This document shows positions 7,321 through 15,381 of a stretch of DNA of 31,914 nucleotides, in pieces. The position numbers were made by a program, and so were the translations under genes. A model generated the notes under the pieces. The model did not search any database, was not told the origin of the DNA, and was given only the letters and a program-made list of their open reading frames with translations. Numbering within the stretch: the first letter of the stretch is position 1; the number at the start of each line of letters is the position of its first letter. Source of the DNA: a virus; the IMG/VR virus record IMGVR_UViG_3300025112_000100, positions 1 to 31,914 of that record, one strand, 5' to 3'.

Positions 7321-9984
7321 ATGAGTGGACTTTCTAGGATAAAAAACGTTAAACTACACGGTCCTATAGGGACCTACGAACACACTGACGACAATGCTCC
7401 TTTAGAAGTGTTGGCGCAAAATGACGTTATTCTACAAAGTCTGGTCGACGGTACATACGAAAGATTGCAAAACTCTATAGATTTGGATTTTGACAGAGAC
7501 AATTTTGTCTCCCTTTTACCTGAGCCCGTTAGCAGAAAGTTATATGTAAACCCAGGAACTTTTTTATGCCGCATGCCTACCCGTTCTGGCCCATTTGAAA
7601 ATATAGGCCGTGGGTCAGGTCTAAATACTAGAAGAGGAGGGTTGGAAGGTGATAAGAGTGTAGCGAACACTCTCGCTGGGCTTCCTTACCATGAGATGAG
7701 TGAAACTCACCGCTCCTCTGTTATTTTCTTTCAAGGGGGAGATGCCTATTTTGAGCCGTGGCGAGATACGGATTTTAACTGGACTGGTGAGTCTGGCACC
7801 TGGACCTCGGACGCGCCCAACCACAGGATTGATTTGGTCTGTATTCAAGGGTTTCCGTCCAATGACCAATTTGGACAAAATCCTACTGTACTTGCTAGTG
7901 ACTCCCCTAAATTAGTTGTCGTGAAAGGAGCCGGGTTTCGTAATGCTCCTTGGTTTGATGGTAAACAGGCGAATGAAGACGTAGACCTAACTTATTTTCA
8001 CGTTTGGGGTAATAGTGTCGGGGTTGATAAGTACCGGGAAACTTTAACTGGGAATTCAGAGGGAATTACCAAAGCAAAAACATATGGAATGGGGATGACG
8101 TCGATTGAAAAACGTAGCTCTACCCGTACTTTTGGTACCACGCCCGCTCCAGACGACATCATTAACCATGCATACCATATGATGCCTGGATTGTTGGACG
8201 AGTACTTTAACCCCCTTACGTCTAGCACCGCAGAACTTGCAGATGCGCAAAGTAATAACTCTCATGTTGGGCTTTTTTGCGTGCCTGTGGCTTATGTTAA
8301 AATACCAAAAGGTTACTCCGGAGGTACTATTCAAAAGTCTTGGGTATATGATATTAGACCCTTTTTCAGGTCCACAGAACTAACTTTACCCGAGAGGCAG
8401 GCTGTTGCAAATGCACATAACCCTGAAGCTGCCAACAGGTTTCTTACAATTTGGGATTCGGATTACCAGGCGCTTGTTGATTATGTGATGCGCGAGGACC
8501 AGTGGAATGCATTTGAAACTGCGACTGGGCAACGTAATATTATCCCTGGAAATCACGAGGGACGAATTAAGGCGATGGAAGCTGCATTATCACGTCCTCA
8601 GTTTCAAACTGCTCCTAGAACATCTTATGAGGATTCCATTCCTCAATTAAAACTTCGACCCAAGTACCCGAGGTCAACGGGGGATACCCCTGTTTGGGGT
8701 TGGATGTGGGGCAATGGGCCAAAACATTGGATGCACAGTGGGTCGACCGGAACTGGCATTGGGTACACGGGAGATTTATATTATGCTCCCGGGCAGCACA
8801 TTCCCGCGGTTAGGAATTACTTGGATAGGTTTTATTCCGATATTTATAACCTAAAAGAAAGATATCAGGAGATGAGTCTTCTTGAGCCTTCAAGAGTTTA
8901 CGGGGCGCATAACGTTATGGCTAGAAGAATTGTTAACCGCAGGAAGTTTTTAAGCTACAACACAAATGCCTGGGAAGGGTTTGAGTATGAGGGTGGGGAT
9001 ATCACTGAGTACCCCGCAGCCACATACCGAAACAAGCATGTTCGTGGAGCTACAAGAAATATACACAATACAAGTAAGGGAGCTAAGATGGATGATTCCA
9101 TGTTGGACCCTAATAATAAATATAAATTTCAGATGATAGAGCTAGATTTTGAATTTCCTCCGTTTGATGTGGATAGAGATGAGCATGAAGAGTGTGAACA
9201 AGTTTGGGTTCAAAGTTGTAGTCGCGGAAGAGGATGGTCAGGTTTTGGGCATGGTGGCGACTCAACTTGTACGGGTAAATATGTAACCCGTTGTGCAATG
9301 GTCGACGGGGGTAAAACACTTGAACAGGAGCTCCCCCACATGGGGATTCCTCTTGGGTATGTCCCATATTGGGTTGATGTTGATGCTCTAGGCTTCGCGC
9401 CGGGCACTATTGACGCACTACAGATTCAAGTTGTGAATTCGTTTGATACTAAAAATGATTATGGAACGTTTGTGTTTTACAGGTTTAATAATAGAAGGCC
9501 CCCCCATCGGGGTGGCCGTCCCTTTAACAGGCCGGAAGATGGCTCTGACTATGTAATCCAGGTTCCTGAAAGCCAAAAGTCCTTGGATGAGAGAGTGAGA
9601 GCCATGGATTGGGAAGAGTCGGATTGGGTGTATGGTGTTGTCGGAGAGACTCAAACGTGGACGAGGAATTATTTCGAAGACGAAGGGAAGGACCATCCTG
9701 AGACTAATTTTCGAGCACCTCAAGTTTCGTACGGGTATAACGGTTTCGTTTTAATGACCAACATGCCAATCAAAGCTACGAAGAACTCCAAAAGGCATGA
9801 ACACTGGGGAGGCTTGCTTAACCACACCGTAAACTGGTACAACCACACCCAAAGCTGGAGACCGAAGCGGTGTAAAATTAGAATTGCAGGTCCGGCGCAT
9901 AGATACTTTAATGGGGCTTTCCTACCCTCGTCTAGTAATTCTGATAGTGGGGATTCTAACGTTGGGTACGATTGGATTGATTAA
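7321..9984 (+). CDS. Virion adhesin/appendage protein, paralogue B
   Basis: An 887-residue protein starting 1 nt after the upstream stop. It carries DNAPLEVL at residues 24-31 (shared anchor motif). It is co-linear with paralogue A up to about residue 400, including HRIDLVCIQGF, TTPAPDDIIN, PVAYVKIPKGY, DIRPFFRSTELTLPERQA and GNHEGRIKAME. After that the proteins diverge: this one has a unique ~480-residue C-terminal part rich in Trp, Tyr, His and Gly, with a cysteine-containing segment (VQSCSRGRGWSGFGHGG). The pattern of conserved N-terminal chassis and replaced C-terminal domain is expected for host-range proteins. Function is inferred; no enzymatic motif is evident. Its stop overlaps the next start as TAATG. 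Confidence 0.75.
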   Translation: MSGLSRIKNVKLHGPIGTYEHTDDNAPLEVLAQNDVILQSLVDGTYERLQNSIDLDFDRDNFVSLLPEPVSRKLYVNPGTFLCRMPTRSGPFENIGRGSGLNTRRGGLEGDKSVANTLAGLPYHEMSETHRSSVIFFQGGDAYFEPWRDTDFNWTGESGTWTSDAPNHRIDLVCIQGFPSNDQFGQNPTVLASDSPKLVVVKGAGFRNAPWFDGKQANEDVDLTYFHVWGNSVGVDKYRETLTGNSEGITKAKTYGMGMTSIEKRSSTRTFGTTPAPDDIINHAYHMMPGLLDEYFNPLTSSTAELADAQSNNSHVGLFCVPVAYVKIPKGYSGGTIQKSWVYDIRPFFRSTELTLPERQAVANAHNPEAANRFLTIWDSDYQALVDYVMREDQWNAFETATGQRNIIPGNHEGRIKAMEAALSRPQFQTAPRTSYEDSIPQLKLRPKYPRSTGDTPVWGWMWGNGPKHWMHSGSTGTGIGYTGDLYYAPGQHIPAVRNYLDRFYSDIYNLKERYQEMSLLEPSRVYGAHNVMARRIVNRRKFLSYNTNAWEGFEYEGGDITEYPAATYRNKHVRGATRNIHNTSKGAKMDDSMLDPNNKYKFQMIELDFEFPPFDVDRDEHEECEQVWVQSCSRGRGWSGFGHGGDSTCTGKYVTRCAMVDGGKTLEQELPHMGIPLGYVPYWVDVDALGFAPGTIDALQIQVVNSFDTKNDYGTFVFYRFNNRRPPHRGGRPFNRPEDGSDYVIQVPESQKSLDERVRAMDWEESDWVYGVVGETQTWTRNYFEDEGKDHPETNFRAPQVSYGYNGFVLMTNMPIKATKNSKRHEHWGGLLNHTVNWYNHTQSWRPKRCKIRIAGPAHRYFNGAFLPSSSNSDSGDSNVGYDWID

Positions 9985-10397
9985 TGATTAAAAACTTAAC
10001 TATTTTACTTTTGCTTCTTCCCGGATGTTCAACCTTATTGACCGCAGCGGGAGCTGGTGGTGGGGCTGCTATAGGGAGCTTCGCTGGCCCCGGTGGTTCT
10101 GCGGCTGGAGCAATTGCTGGTGTTATCGCTACTGATTTGGCTACTGCTGAGACCCCCTTGGGGGAAGGCGCAGGGGTTCAACCTGACGGGCAAATAGCGT
10201 CCACTGTACATGAAACTGCGACCTTAATTGAAACTGTAGGGATGTGGTATCTCTTAATATTCGTGTTCTTACCCTTTCTTACAAAACGTGGTAGAGGTTG
10301 GTTAAAGAATTTAACACGGCTTCACGACAACGTATCTAAGAAGGAAGTTGAATCTTTAGTAGAAGAGTTAAAAAAACAAGTTAATTCTTCTAAGTAA
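9984..10397 (+). CDS. Predicted lipoprotein with glycine-zipper and membrane segment
   Basis: A 137-residue protein. The N-terminus is a short lipoprotein signal: positively charged MIKN, a leucine-rich core, then lipobox LPGC with the candidate lipidated cysteine at residue 15. Next is a Gly/Ala-rich stretch with glycine-zipper spacing (AGAGGGAAIGSFAG, continuing to AGAIAGVIA). A second hydrophobic segment near residues 86-100 (MWYLLIFVFLPFL) is followed by basic residues (TKRGRGW) and a charged, probably helical tail. It lies between the adhesin genes and the prohead module and is coupled to the upstream gene (TAATG). A holin, spanin-like or membrane-modifying role is possible but unproven. 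I do not recognise the family. Confidence 0.6.
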   Translation: MIKNLTILLLLLPGCSTLLTAAGAGGGAAIGSFAGPGGSAAGAIAGVIATDLATAETPLGEGAGVQPDGQIASTVHETATLIETVGMWYLLIFVFLPFLTKRGRGWLKNLTRLHDNVSKKEVESLVEELKKQVNSSK

Positions 10398-10430
10398 CTA
10401 CTAAATAAAATAGAAGAGTTGGACCTCTTC
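10384..10430 (+). promoter_or_regulatory. Candidate late promoter (CTAAATAAAATAG, 10401-10413) within alternative hairpins
   Basis: The motif at 10401-10413 resembles the T4 late promoter TATAAATA and recurs at 16965 and 19623. It lies in the loop of an inverted repeat: ATTCTTCTA (10384-10392) can pair with TAGAAGAGT (10411-10419), 9 bp including one wobble. The right arm GAAGAG (10413-10418) can instead pair with CTCTTC (10425-10430) across a TTGGAC loop. A late transcript starting just after the motif would keep only the second hairpin. This is inferred from sequence alone. Confidence 0.45.
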
Positions 10431-10439
10431 CAAAATATT

Positions 10440-10955
10440 ATGAAATATATCGAGAATGATGACCCCCTCGGCGTAAAACCAGCTTCGCCTGATATCGCTA
10501 ACATGATTATGGAGAACCTCGGGTACGATACTGTGAGGGAAACTCCTAGCATTATCGCAATTGACAGCGACCTCTTCGCTTTGTCCCCAGAGATTTGCAC
10601 TATTGAAGAAACTTTGTGTATCAAACTCGAGGAGCTCAACGACAGTCTGTTTGAATCTGTAAAGGAAGACCCTCTTCTAACCGAGAGTGTTGAGTTTGAT
10701 GAGTTTTCCTTTGATTTCGACGAAGTTGTTGAATGTGATGGAGACTTCTATGTAACTCTATGTGAAAGTGTTGAAGAAGATACTGAATCCCATGAAGATT
10801 TTGTTATGGAGCTTAACGGTGTTGAGTATGATGTAACTGAAGACGAAGATACTGCTGACTCATTTGCTTTCATCGTAGAAAACGATGAAGGTGAAATGTT
10901 CGTTGTGGACACTGAAGAAGAAGCAGACTTTGTAGTTTACCTTAACGAGAAGTAA
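10440..10955 (+). CDS. Highly acidic protein, candidate prohead core component
   Basis: About 171 residues from ATG 10440. The same frame also opens at a TTG at 10419, inside a hairpin and without a well-spaced ribosome site, so I prefer the ATG although its own Shine-Dalgarno is poor. The protein is extremely Asp/Glu rich, especially after residue 75 (FDEFSFDFDEVVECDGD, EEDTESHEDF, TEEEADFVVYLNEK), with almost no basic stretches. In T4 the small acidic core protein gp67 is encoded just upstream of the protease and capsid genes. Position and charge make a prohead-core role plausible, but I see no sequence match. The next gene follows after 2 nt. Confidence 0.6.
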   Translation: MKYIENDDPLGVKPASPDIANMIMENLGYDTVRETPSIIAIDSDLFALSPEICTIEETLCIKLEELNDSLFESVKEDPLLTESVEFDEFSFDFDEVVECDGDFYVTLCESVEEDTESHEDFVMELNGVEYDVTEDEDTADSFAFIVENDEGEMFVVDTEEEADFVVYLNEK

Positions 10956-10957
10956 CC

Positions 10958-12064
10958 ATGACGCAACAGACCATCGCGCAAATGGCTGATGACATTTTGG
11001 GCGGTATTTTGACCGACCCAGGAAAGTTGAAGTCTAAGTCTCATCTGCAGGAGAATCAGGAAGAACTTCCTGAGGTTTCTCCTGCGCAGCATGATATTAT
11101 TATGTCCCATATTCTGGATGAAGGCGTTAAAGACACTGCCGTGCGTGTGATGAAGAAGGTTAAGCGTTCGACGAAAGTAGCAGGCAATCGGGCTAAAGCT
11201 TATGTTACAGGCAAGGCTGGTCCTGACTCTTGGAGAAACGCGTCAAGAAAACCAGGGAAACATGGAGCGCCTGCTTTGCCAAGAACGCTTGGAGGAGATG
11301 TAAAAAAAGTTAGAAATAAAATATCTGGAATGCTTAAACCTATGTCCGATAAGGATTTCGATGCAGCTGGAATGCCGAGAAGAGGTGAACGCTACCTAGG
11401 ACCTCGTGAAAAAAACGAACACAAAATGGAAAACTTCACGCAAGACCAAATTGAGACCCTTAAAAAAGCTAAGGAAATCGTATCCGAAATGACTGGAGTT
11501 GGTTCTATCGGAGTAAACATGTCCGGTGGGGATGAAAGTTCTCACCACCCCGCATTACAGGTTAAACTTCCAGGAGATAAGGACCAAGCCAAACAAATTA
11601 AAGCTGCGTCTACCCCTCCTGCTATGCAACTGAAGGCTATTAAAGGACAATCCCCAAAAGGTCACTATGTGAATAATAAAGCGGGTGTGAAACGTAAAAG
11701 CAGTTCATCTAAAGATGATGAAACTCAAAGACGAGTTCACGACGATATGTCCGCGATGTACCACGAATCCTTTGATTCCTTTGTTGATGGTATTCTTCTT
11801 AAAGAAGACGCAACCGGCAAACGGTATAAAGGGGACGTAAGTGTTGCTGAGTTTGGACGGAAAGGCCCAGCCAATGACACCTTTGGAGGTGGTGGAATTC
11901 AAACTGGGGGAAGAGGTCCAGTTGTTAAGTTGACTAAGAACCAACTAATGACCGCTAAAAAGAAATCCGCAGGCAGCGGACAAGACAAAGGTGAGAATGG
12001 ATTTGGCAAAGCGTCTTCTCACTCTCGTAAACACCCACAAAACCCGTACGCGGGGGGTAAGTAA
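10958..12064 (+). CDS. Basic low-complexity protein, candidate prohead core/internal head protein
   Basis: A 368-residue protein rich in Lys, Gly and Ser, with basic blocks (MKKVKRSTKVAGNRAKAYV, GVKRKSSSSK) and a C-terminal Gly/Lys tail. It sits directly upstream of gp21-gp22-gp23, where T4 encodes core proteins gp67 and gp68. It contains the tract EMTGVGSIG (residues 177-185), almost identical to ESTGVGSLG (54-62) next to the presumed processing site of the capsid protein here. LDE|G at 53-56 also fits the T4 protease rule L/I-x-E|. It may therefore be packaged and cleaved by gp21 (inference). No named homologue is recognised. Confidence 0.65.
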   Translation: MTQQTIAQMADDILGGILTDPGKLKSKSHLQENQEELPEVSPAQHDIIMSHILDEGVKDTAVRVMKKVKRSTKVAGNRAKAYVTGKAGPDSWRNASRKPGKHGAPALPRTLGGDVKKVRNKISGMLKPMSDKDFDAAGMPRRGERYLGPREKNEHKMENFTQDQIETLKKAKEIVSEMTGVGSIGVNMSGGDESSHHPALQVKLPGDKDQAKQIKAASTPPAMQLKAIKGQSPKGHYVNNKAGVKRKSSSSKDDETQRRVHDDMSAMYHESFDSFVDGILLKEDATGKRYKGDVSVAEFGRKGPANDTFGGGGIQTGGRGPVVKLTKNQLMTAKKKSAGSGQDKGENGFGKASSHSRKHPQNPYAGGK

Positions 12065-12066
12065 TT

Positions 12067-12450
12067 ATGTATCAAAAAGGACTTCTCAACGAACTTTCTC
12101 AGAAACTTATTAAAAAAGTTGCTAAGCGAACCGTAGCAAAATATCAAAAAGAATCAGACGCTGCTAGAGCTAAAGCATGGAAAGACGAAAGAACTCAAGA
12201 CGCTCCGTCCGCACGCGTTTCTCTGGCCGGGTATGAAGATGCGGTAGAAAAAACATCACAAAAGCGGGAGCAGGCCAGACGAGTTTTAGCAAAAATGAAA
12301 GGTAAACACCAAAGAGGAGACGAATACAGTGGCGACAAAGACCACAGCTTAACCACAAGCTCGAAACATGGATTGTCTAGACAGAACATGCGAGGTGAAG
12401 GTGACAAGACGCTCTCTATCGCTCCAAAATACGTTCGCGACCCAAGATGA
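12067..12450 (+). CDS. Small basic protein, candidate prohead core protein
   Basis: A 127-residue, strongly basic and largely helical protein (LSQKLIKKVAKRTVAKYQKE, then KTSQKREQARRVLAKMKGK). It follows the 368-residue gene by 2 nt and overlaps the protease start by four bases (ATGA), so it is co-translated with gp21. Its place immediately before the protease matches T4 gp68, a core protein of similar size. I cannot see diagnostic sequence similarity, so that equivalence is positional only. Small basic helical proteins here could also be internal head proteins. Confidence 0.6.
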   Translation: MYQKGLLNELSQKLIKKVAKRTVAKYQKESDAARAKAWKDERTQDAPSARVSLAGYEDAVEKTSQKREQARRVLAKMKGKHQRGDEYSGDKDHSLTTSSKHGLSRQNMRGEGDKTLSIAPKYVRDPR

Positions 12451-13058
12451 CTAACCTACTTCGAGACTTCTACTCCTTTGGAGAAATACAAATCCTTACT
12501 GAAGGTAAGGGTGGTGGCCCTATGAAGATTCGTGGGCTGTTCTCCGAGGCTGAGTCCGTTAACGGTAATAAAAGAATTTATAGTAAGAAGCTTCTTGAGC
12601 GAGAATGCCAAAAGCTGGGCACTATGATTTCCGAGCGTAGATTGGTAGGTGAATTGGACCACCCTTCTAGTGAAGTTGTTTCTTTATCCAACGCTTCTCA
12701 CCTGATTACAGGGTTACAGTTTGAAGGGAACAAGATTATTGGGGAAGCTGAAGTGCTTAATACCCCGTCAGGCAAAGTCCTACAAGAGCTCTTGAAGTCA
12801 GGAGTACAAGTAGGTATTTCTTCCAGGGCTACTGGAAGTCTCGAACAGGATATGCATGAAGATTGCTATCGGGTTCAAGATAACTTAAAAATGATTACCT
12901 GGGATATGGTATCAGATCCGTCTTGCCAAGGTGCATTTCCAGCTCTAAAAGAAGGTATGCTTCATGAGAAGCGTGACCCTATTGTAGAAAAGATGGACCA
13001 CCACAAGCAGGAAAGAATTTATATTACAGCACTTAAGAATACGTTAAGAAATAAGTAG
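12447..13058 (+). CDS. gp21: Prohead core protease (T4 gp21-like)
   Basis: A 203-residue serine protease of the T4 gp21 family, which digests the scaffold and trims capsid proteins during head maturation. Recognisable features are RGLFSEAESVNGNKRIYSK (residues ~29-47), GELDHP with the candidate catalytic His at 72, and GISSRATGSL with the candidate nucleophile Ser at 125 or 126. The length matches the family (T4 gp21 is about 210 residues). The ATGA overlap with the upstream gene supports the start. It is followed by scaffold and capsid genes in T4 order. The acid member of the triad cannot be fixed by eye. Confidence 0.9.
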   Translation: MTNLLRDFYSFGEIQILTEGKGGGPMKIRGLFSEAESVNGNKRIYSKKLLERECQKLGTMISERRLVGELDHPSSEVVSLSNASHLITGLQFEGNKIIGEAEVLNTPSGKVLQELLKSGVQVGISSRATGSLEQDMHEDCYRVQDNLKMITWDMVSDPSCQGAFPALKEGMLHEKRDPIVEKMDHHKQERIYITALKNTLRNK

Positions 13059-13099
13059 GCTTATTGACCCTGTTTACATAGATATATTAGACTAAGATT

Positions 13100-13711
13100 A
13101 TGAGTAACACTCTTGACCAAATCGTAAAAGCACTGCCTAAGGACCTTTCTAAGAGCGGCGCGAAGGAAATCGATAAGCTCGTTAACGAGACTGTTGATTG
13201 CCGCGTTGCCGATGAAATGAAACTTTTAGAGTCCAAGGTTAGCAGTTTCCTACGGACAAAACTTGAACAACTGAAAGAGACTGCCCAAGAGGAGCTAAGA
13301 GCTACCGATGAGACTTATCGCGCTGTTAAAATTTACGAAGCGGTTAAGCAGTTGGTGGCTGGTGACATTGTTTCCGAAGATAAGGAAAGCATCGCTAACT
13401 CCTATGCTGCGCAAATTGCACAACTTGAAGAATCAGTTAGGGCTTTAAATGAAGCGCTTGAGCACGCAGCTCAAGAAAATCGCTTGCTGGAAGGCAAGCT
13501 CGGTTCTACCGAAATGGAGGTCACCTCCCTTGTAGAAGAGAACCAAAATCTACAAGAGCGAGTGGAACGTCCATTCCGCTCTTCTGAATCAGCAGTGGTT
13601 ATTACCAATGAAACTGATTCAGTAGAACATTTCACAAATGCGTCTTCGGATAATCATTTCCTCACCGAAGATGTAGTGCGCCTATCGCGTACTTTCACGG
13701 AGGATAAATAA
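13100..13711 (+). CDS. gp22: Prohead scaffold/core protein (T4 gp22-like)
   Basis: A 203-residue protein between the protease and the major capsid protein, exactly where T4 has scaffold gene 22. It is dominated by heptad-like helical sequence: residues ~38-75 (KLLESKVSSFLRTKLEQLKE) and ~107-160 (AAQIAQLEESVRALNEALEH, then a LLEGKLGSTEMEVTSLVEE segment). This predicts the long coiled coil of a head scaffold. It also has several L-x-E sites suited to cleavage by gp21. The C-terminal ~45 residues are Ser/Thr/Asp rich. Assignment rests on synteny and coiled-coil character, since scaffold sequences diverge quickly. Confidence 0.8.
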   Translation: MSNTLDQIVKALPKDLSKSGAKEIDKLVNETVDCRVADEMKLLESKVSSFLRTKLEQLKETAQEELRATDETYRAVKIYEAVKQLVAGDIVSEDKESIANSYAAQIAQLEESVRALNEALEHAAQENRLLEGKLGSTEMEVTSLVEENQNLQERVERPFRSSESAVVITNETDSVEHFTNASSDNHFLTEDVVRLSRTFTEDK

Positions 13712-13716
13712 TTATT

Positions 13717-15300
13717 ATGTTAAATAAAGACACTTCACGTACACTTACTGAGAAGTGGAATCCGATTCTGGAAGGGATTGAGGACTCGTCAACCCGTGAG
13801 AGTACCGCCGTCCTTCTGGAGAACCAAGCTCGTTCTATTATGAACGAAATGACTAAGGATGGAAATCGTCTTGACGAGTCCACCGGTGTTGGTTCTCTTG
13901 GCACATTCCAGAAGTTCGCATTCCCTCTCATTCGTCGGGTTTTCCCGGAATTGATTGCCAATAAGGTCTGTGGTGTACAACCTATGCAGGCACCTGTTTC
14001 CCAGGTGTTCTACCTGGGTTACTCCCGTACAGGGGGTCATGCAGGTGATAGTGCTAACACGTCAGAGACTGTGTATAGCCGCTACAACCTGACCTACGCC
14101 GGTCGTGATGCATCCGCTAACGATGCTGATGGTTGGGGTACAGGGTCATCTCTGGATCAGCAAATCCTAGATGGTGGTCCTTATGATGGTATGGGAACTA
14201 ACCCTGGTTTGTCCGGGCACACTCTCGCTGCTAACGATACTGCTGGCGGTAAGATTGCAGCTTGGCCGAATACCCAGCAAACCTACGCTCTTGATGTATC
14301 CAGTGGGGAAAGCCTAACTGGGTCTGCTATTCCAGAAATCAACTTCCATATCGAACAACAGGCTGTTATGGCTCGTACTCGTAAGTTCCGTGCGCTTTGG
14401 ACTCTCGAAGCTGCTCAGGACCTTCGTGCGTACCACAACTTGGACCTGGAGCGCGAATTGACCGACTTGCTCGGCAAGGAAGTTTCTTTGGAAATCGACC
14501 GTGAACTTCTAGAAGATATTCGTGGTATTGCATATGACTGGACTGCCAATGATGGCTGGAACCGTGATATGCTTTCCTTGGGTAACTCTAATCGTTTCCC
14601 TGATGACGGCACCGGTAACTTTAACCCATCTGGTTTCTACTACGAGTTGAACCAGTATAACGGCGGCACCCCTGGCCCCGGAGGGTCAGGACCAGATGCT
14701 GACGTAATTGGCTCTAACCCTGCTGGTAATCGCAGAACTAATGGTAACGTTTTCTTAGTTGATTTCGCTACCTCAGCGCTTGGTCTTGACCCTCGTCACG
14801 TTGGTCAAGTATACGCCAACCTGGTTGCTGTGCTAAATTTCGCTTCTCAAGATATCTACAAGACTACTTATCGTGGAGCTGGTAACTGGATTGTTACTTC
14901 CCCGATGGTTGCCGCTATCCTTTCTTCGGCTTCTAAGCTTGAAGGTGGCGTGCGTCAAGGTGAGTTTGAGGGTAAACTTGGTGCTAACATTCAGTACAAA
15001 GGCAAGTTGATGGGACAATTTGACGTTTACGTTGACCCACTTTGGCCAGAGGATGAAATCCTCATGGGCTACAAGGGTTCTTCCCCAATGGATTCTGGTT
15101 ATATTTACTCACCATACATTCCACTGCAGATGCTCCCAACCATCACAGACCCTGATACGTTCCAACCACGTAAGGGCTTGCTCACTCGCTACGGCAAAAC
15201 TGCTGTATCTCCTGAGTCTCGCTTCTTCCGGGTTATTCGTCTAATGGGCGCTAACGCTAACTTCCTACACCAACCATTCTCAACTGTGACTGGTTCGTAA
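13717..15300 (+). CDS. gp23: Major capsid protein (T4 gp23-like)
   Basis: A 527-residue precursor of the hexameric capsid protein. The hallmark block is RRVFPELIANKVCGVQPM (around residues 74-91), followed by PVSQVFYLGYSRTGG. Upstream, GNRLDESTGVGSLG contains a candidate gp21 cleavage site after E54 (L-x-E), so the mature protein would start near S55. Other family landmarks are FHIEQQAVMARTRKFRALWTLEAAQDL, a helix with LERELTDLLGKEVSLEIDRE, and the C-terminal SPYIPLQMLPTITDP and TRYGK segments. Size is typical of the family. ATG 13717 follows the scaffold stop by 5 nt, with AT-rich GATAAATAATT just before it. Confidence 0.97.
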   Translation: MLNKDTSRTLTEKWNPILEGIEDSSTRESTAVLLENQARSIMNEMTKDGNRLDESTGVGSLGTFQKFAFPLIRRVFPELIANKVCGVQPMQAPVSQVFYLGYSRTGGHAGDSANTSETVYSRYNLTYAGRDASANDADGWGTGSSLDQQILDGGPYDGMGTNPGLSGHTLAANDTAGGKIAAWPNTQQTYALDVSSGESLTGSAIPEINFHIEQQAVMARTRKFRALWTLEAAQDLRAYHNLDLERELTDLLGKEVSLEIDRELLEDIRGIAYDWTANDGWNRDMLSLGNSNRFPDDGTGNFNPSGFYYELNQYNGGTPGPGGSGPDADVIGSNPAGNRRTNGNVFLVDFATSALGLDPRHVGQVYANLVAVLNFASQDIYKTTYRGAGNWIVTSPMVAAILSSASKLEGGVRQGEFEGKLGANIQYKGKLMGQFDVYVDPLWPEDEILMGYKGSSPMDSGYIYSPYIPLQMLPTITDPDTFQPRKGLLTRYGKTAVSPESRFFRVIRLMGANANFLHQPFSTVTGS

Positions 15301-15323
15301 TAGAAGTTAAAATTTACTTAACA

Positions 15324-15358
15324 AAGAAGCCTATCCTTTTTACGAGGGTAGGCTTCTT
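15324..15358 (+). terminator. Hairpin after the major capsid gene
   Basis: A 13-bp stem pairs AAGAAGCCTATCC (15324-15336) with GGGTAGGCTTCTT (15346-15358), with one T-G wobble and a 9-nt loop. No long T-run follows on either strand, so it may be a weak terminator, a processing site or an RNA-stabilising structure that raises capsid expression over the neck genes. It is the only structure in the 81-nt gap between gp23 and gp13. Confidence 0.6.
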
Positions 15359-15365
15359 GCATTCC

Positions 15366-15373
15366 TATATAAT
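15366..15373 (+). promoter_or_regulatory. Possible -10-like element before gp13
   Basis: TATATAAT lies 8 nt before ATG 15382, just after the capsid hairpin. No convincing -35 box is seen. If used, the transcript would have almost no leader, so this is tentative. It could simply be AT-rich intergenic sequence. Confidence 0.2.
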
Positions 15374-15381
15374 GTGTAACT

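Noticed and set aside
13703-13716. GATAAATAATT before the capsid gene as a late promoter
   Set aside because: It resembles TATAAATA, but predicted initiation would fall on the start codon, and the TAAATAA arises from the scaffold stop codon context. Kept only as a remark in the capsid entry.
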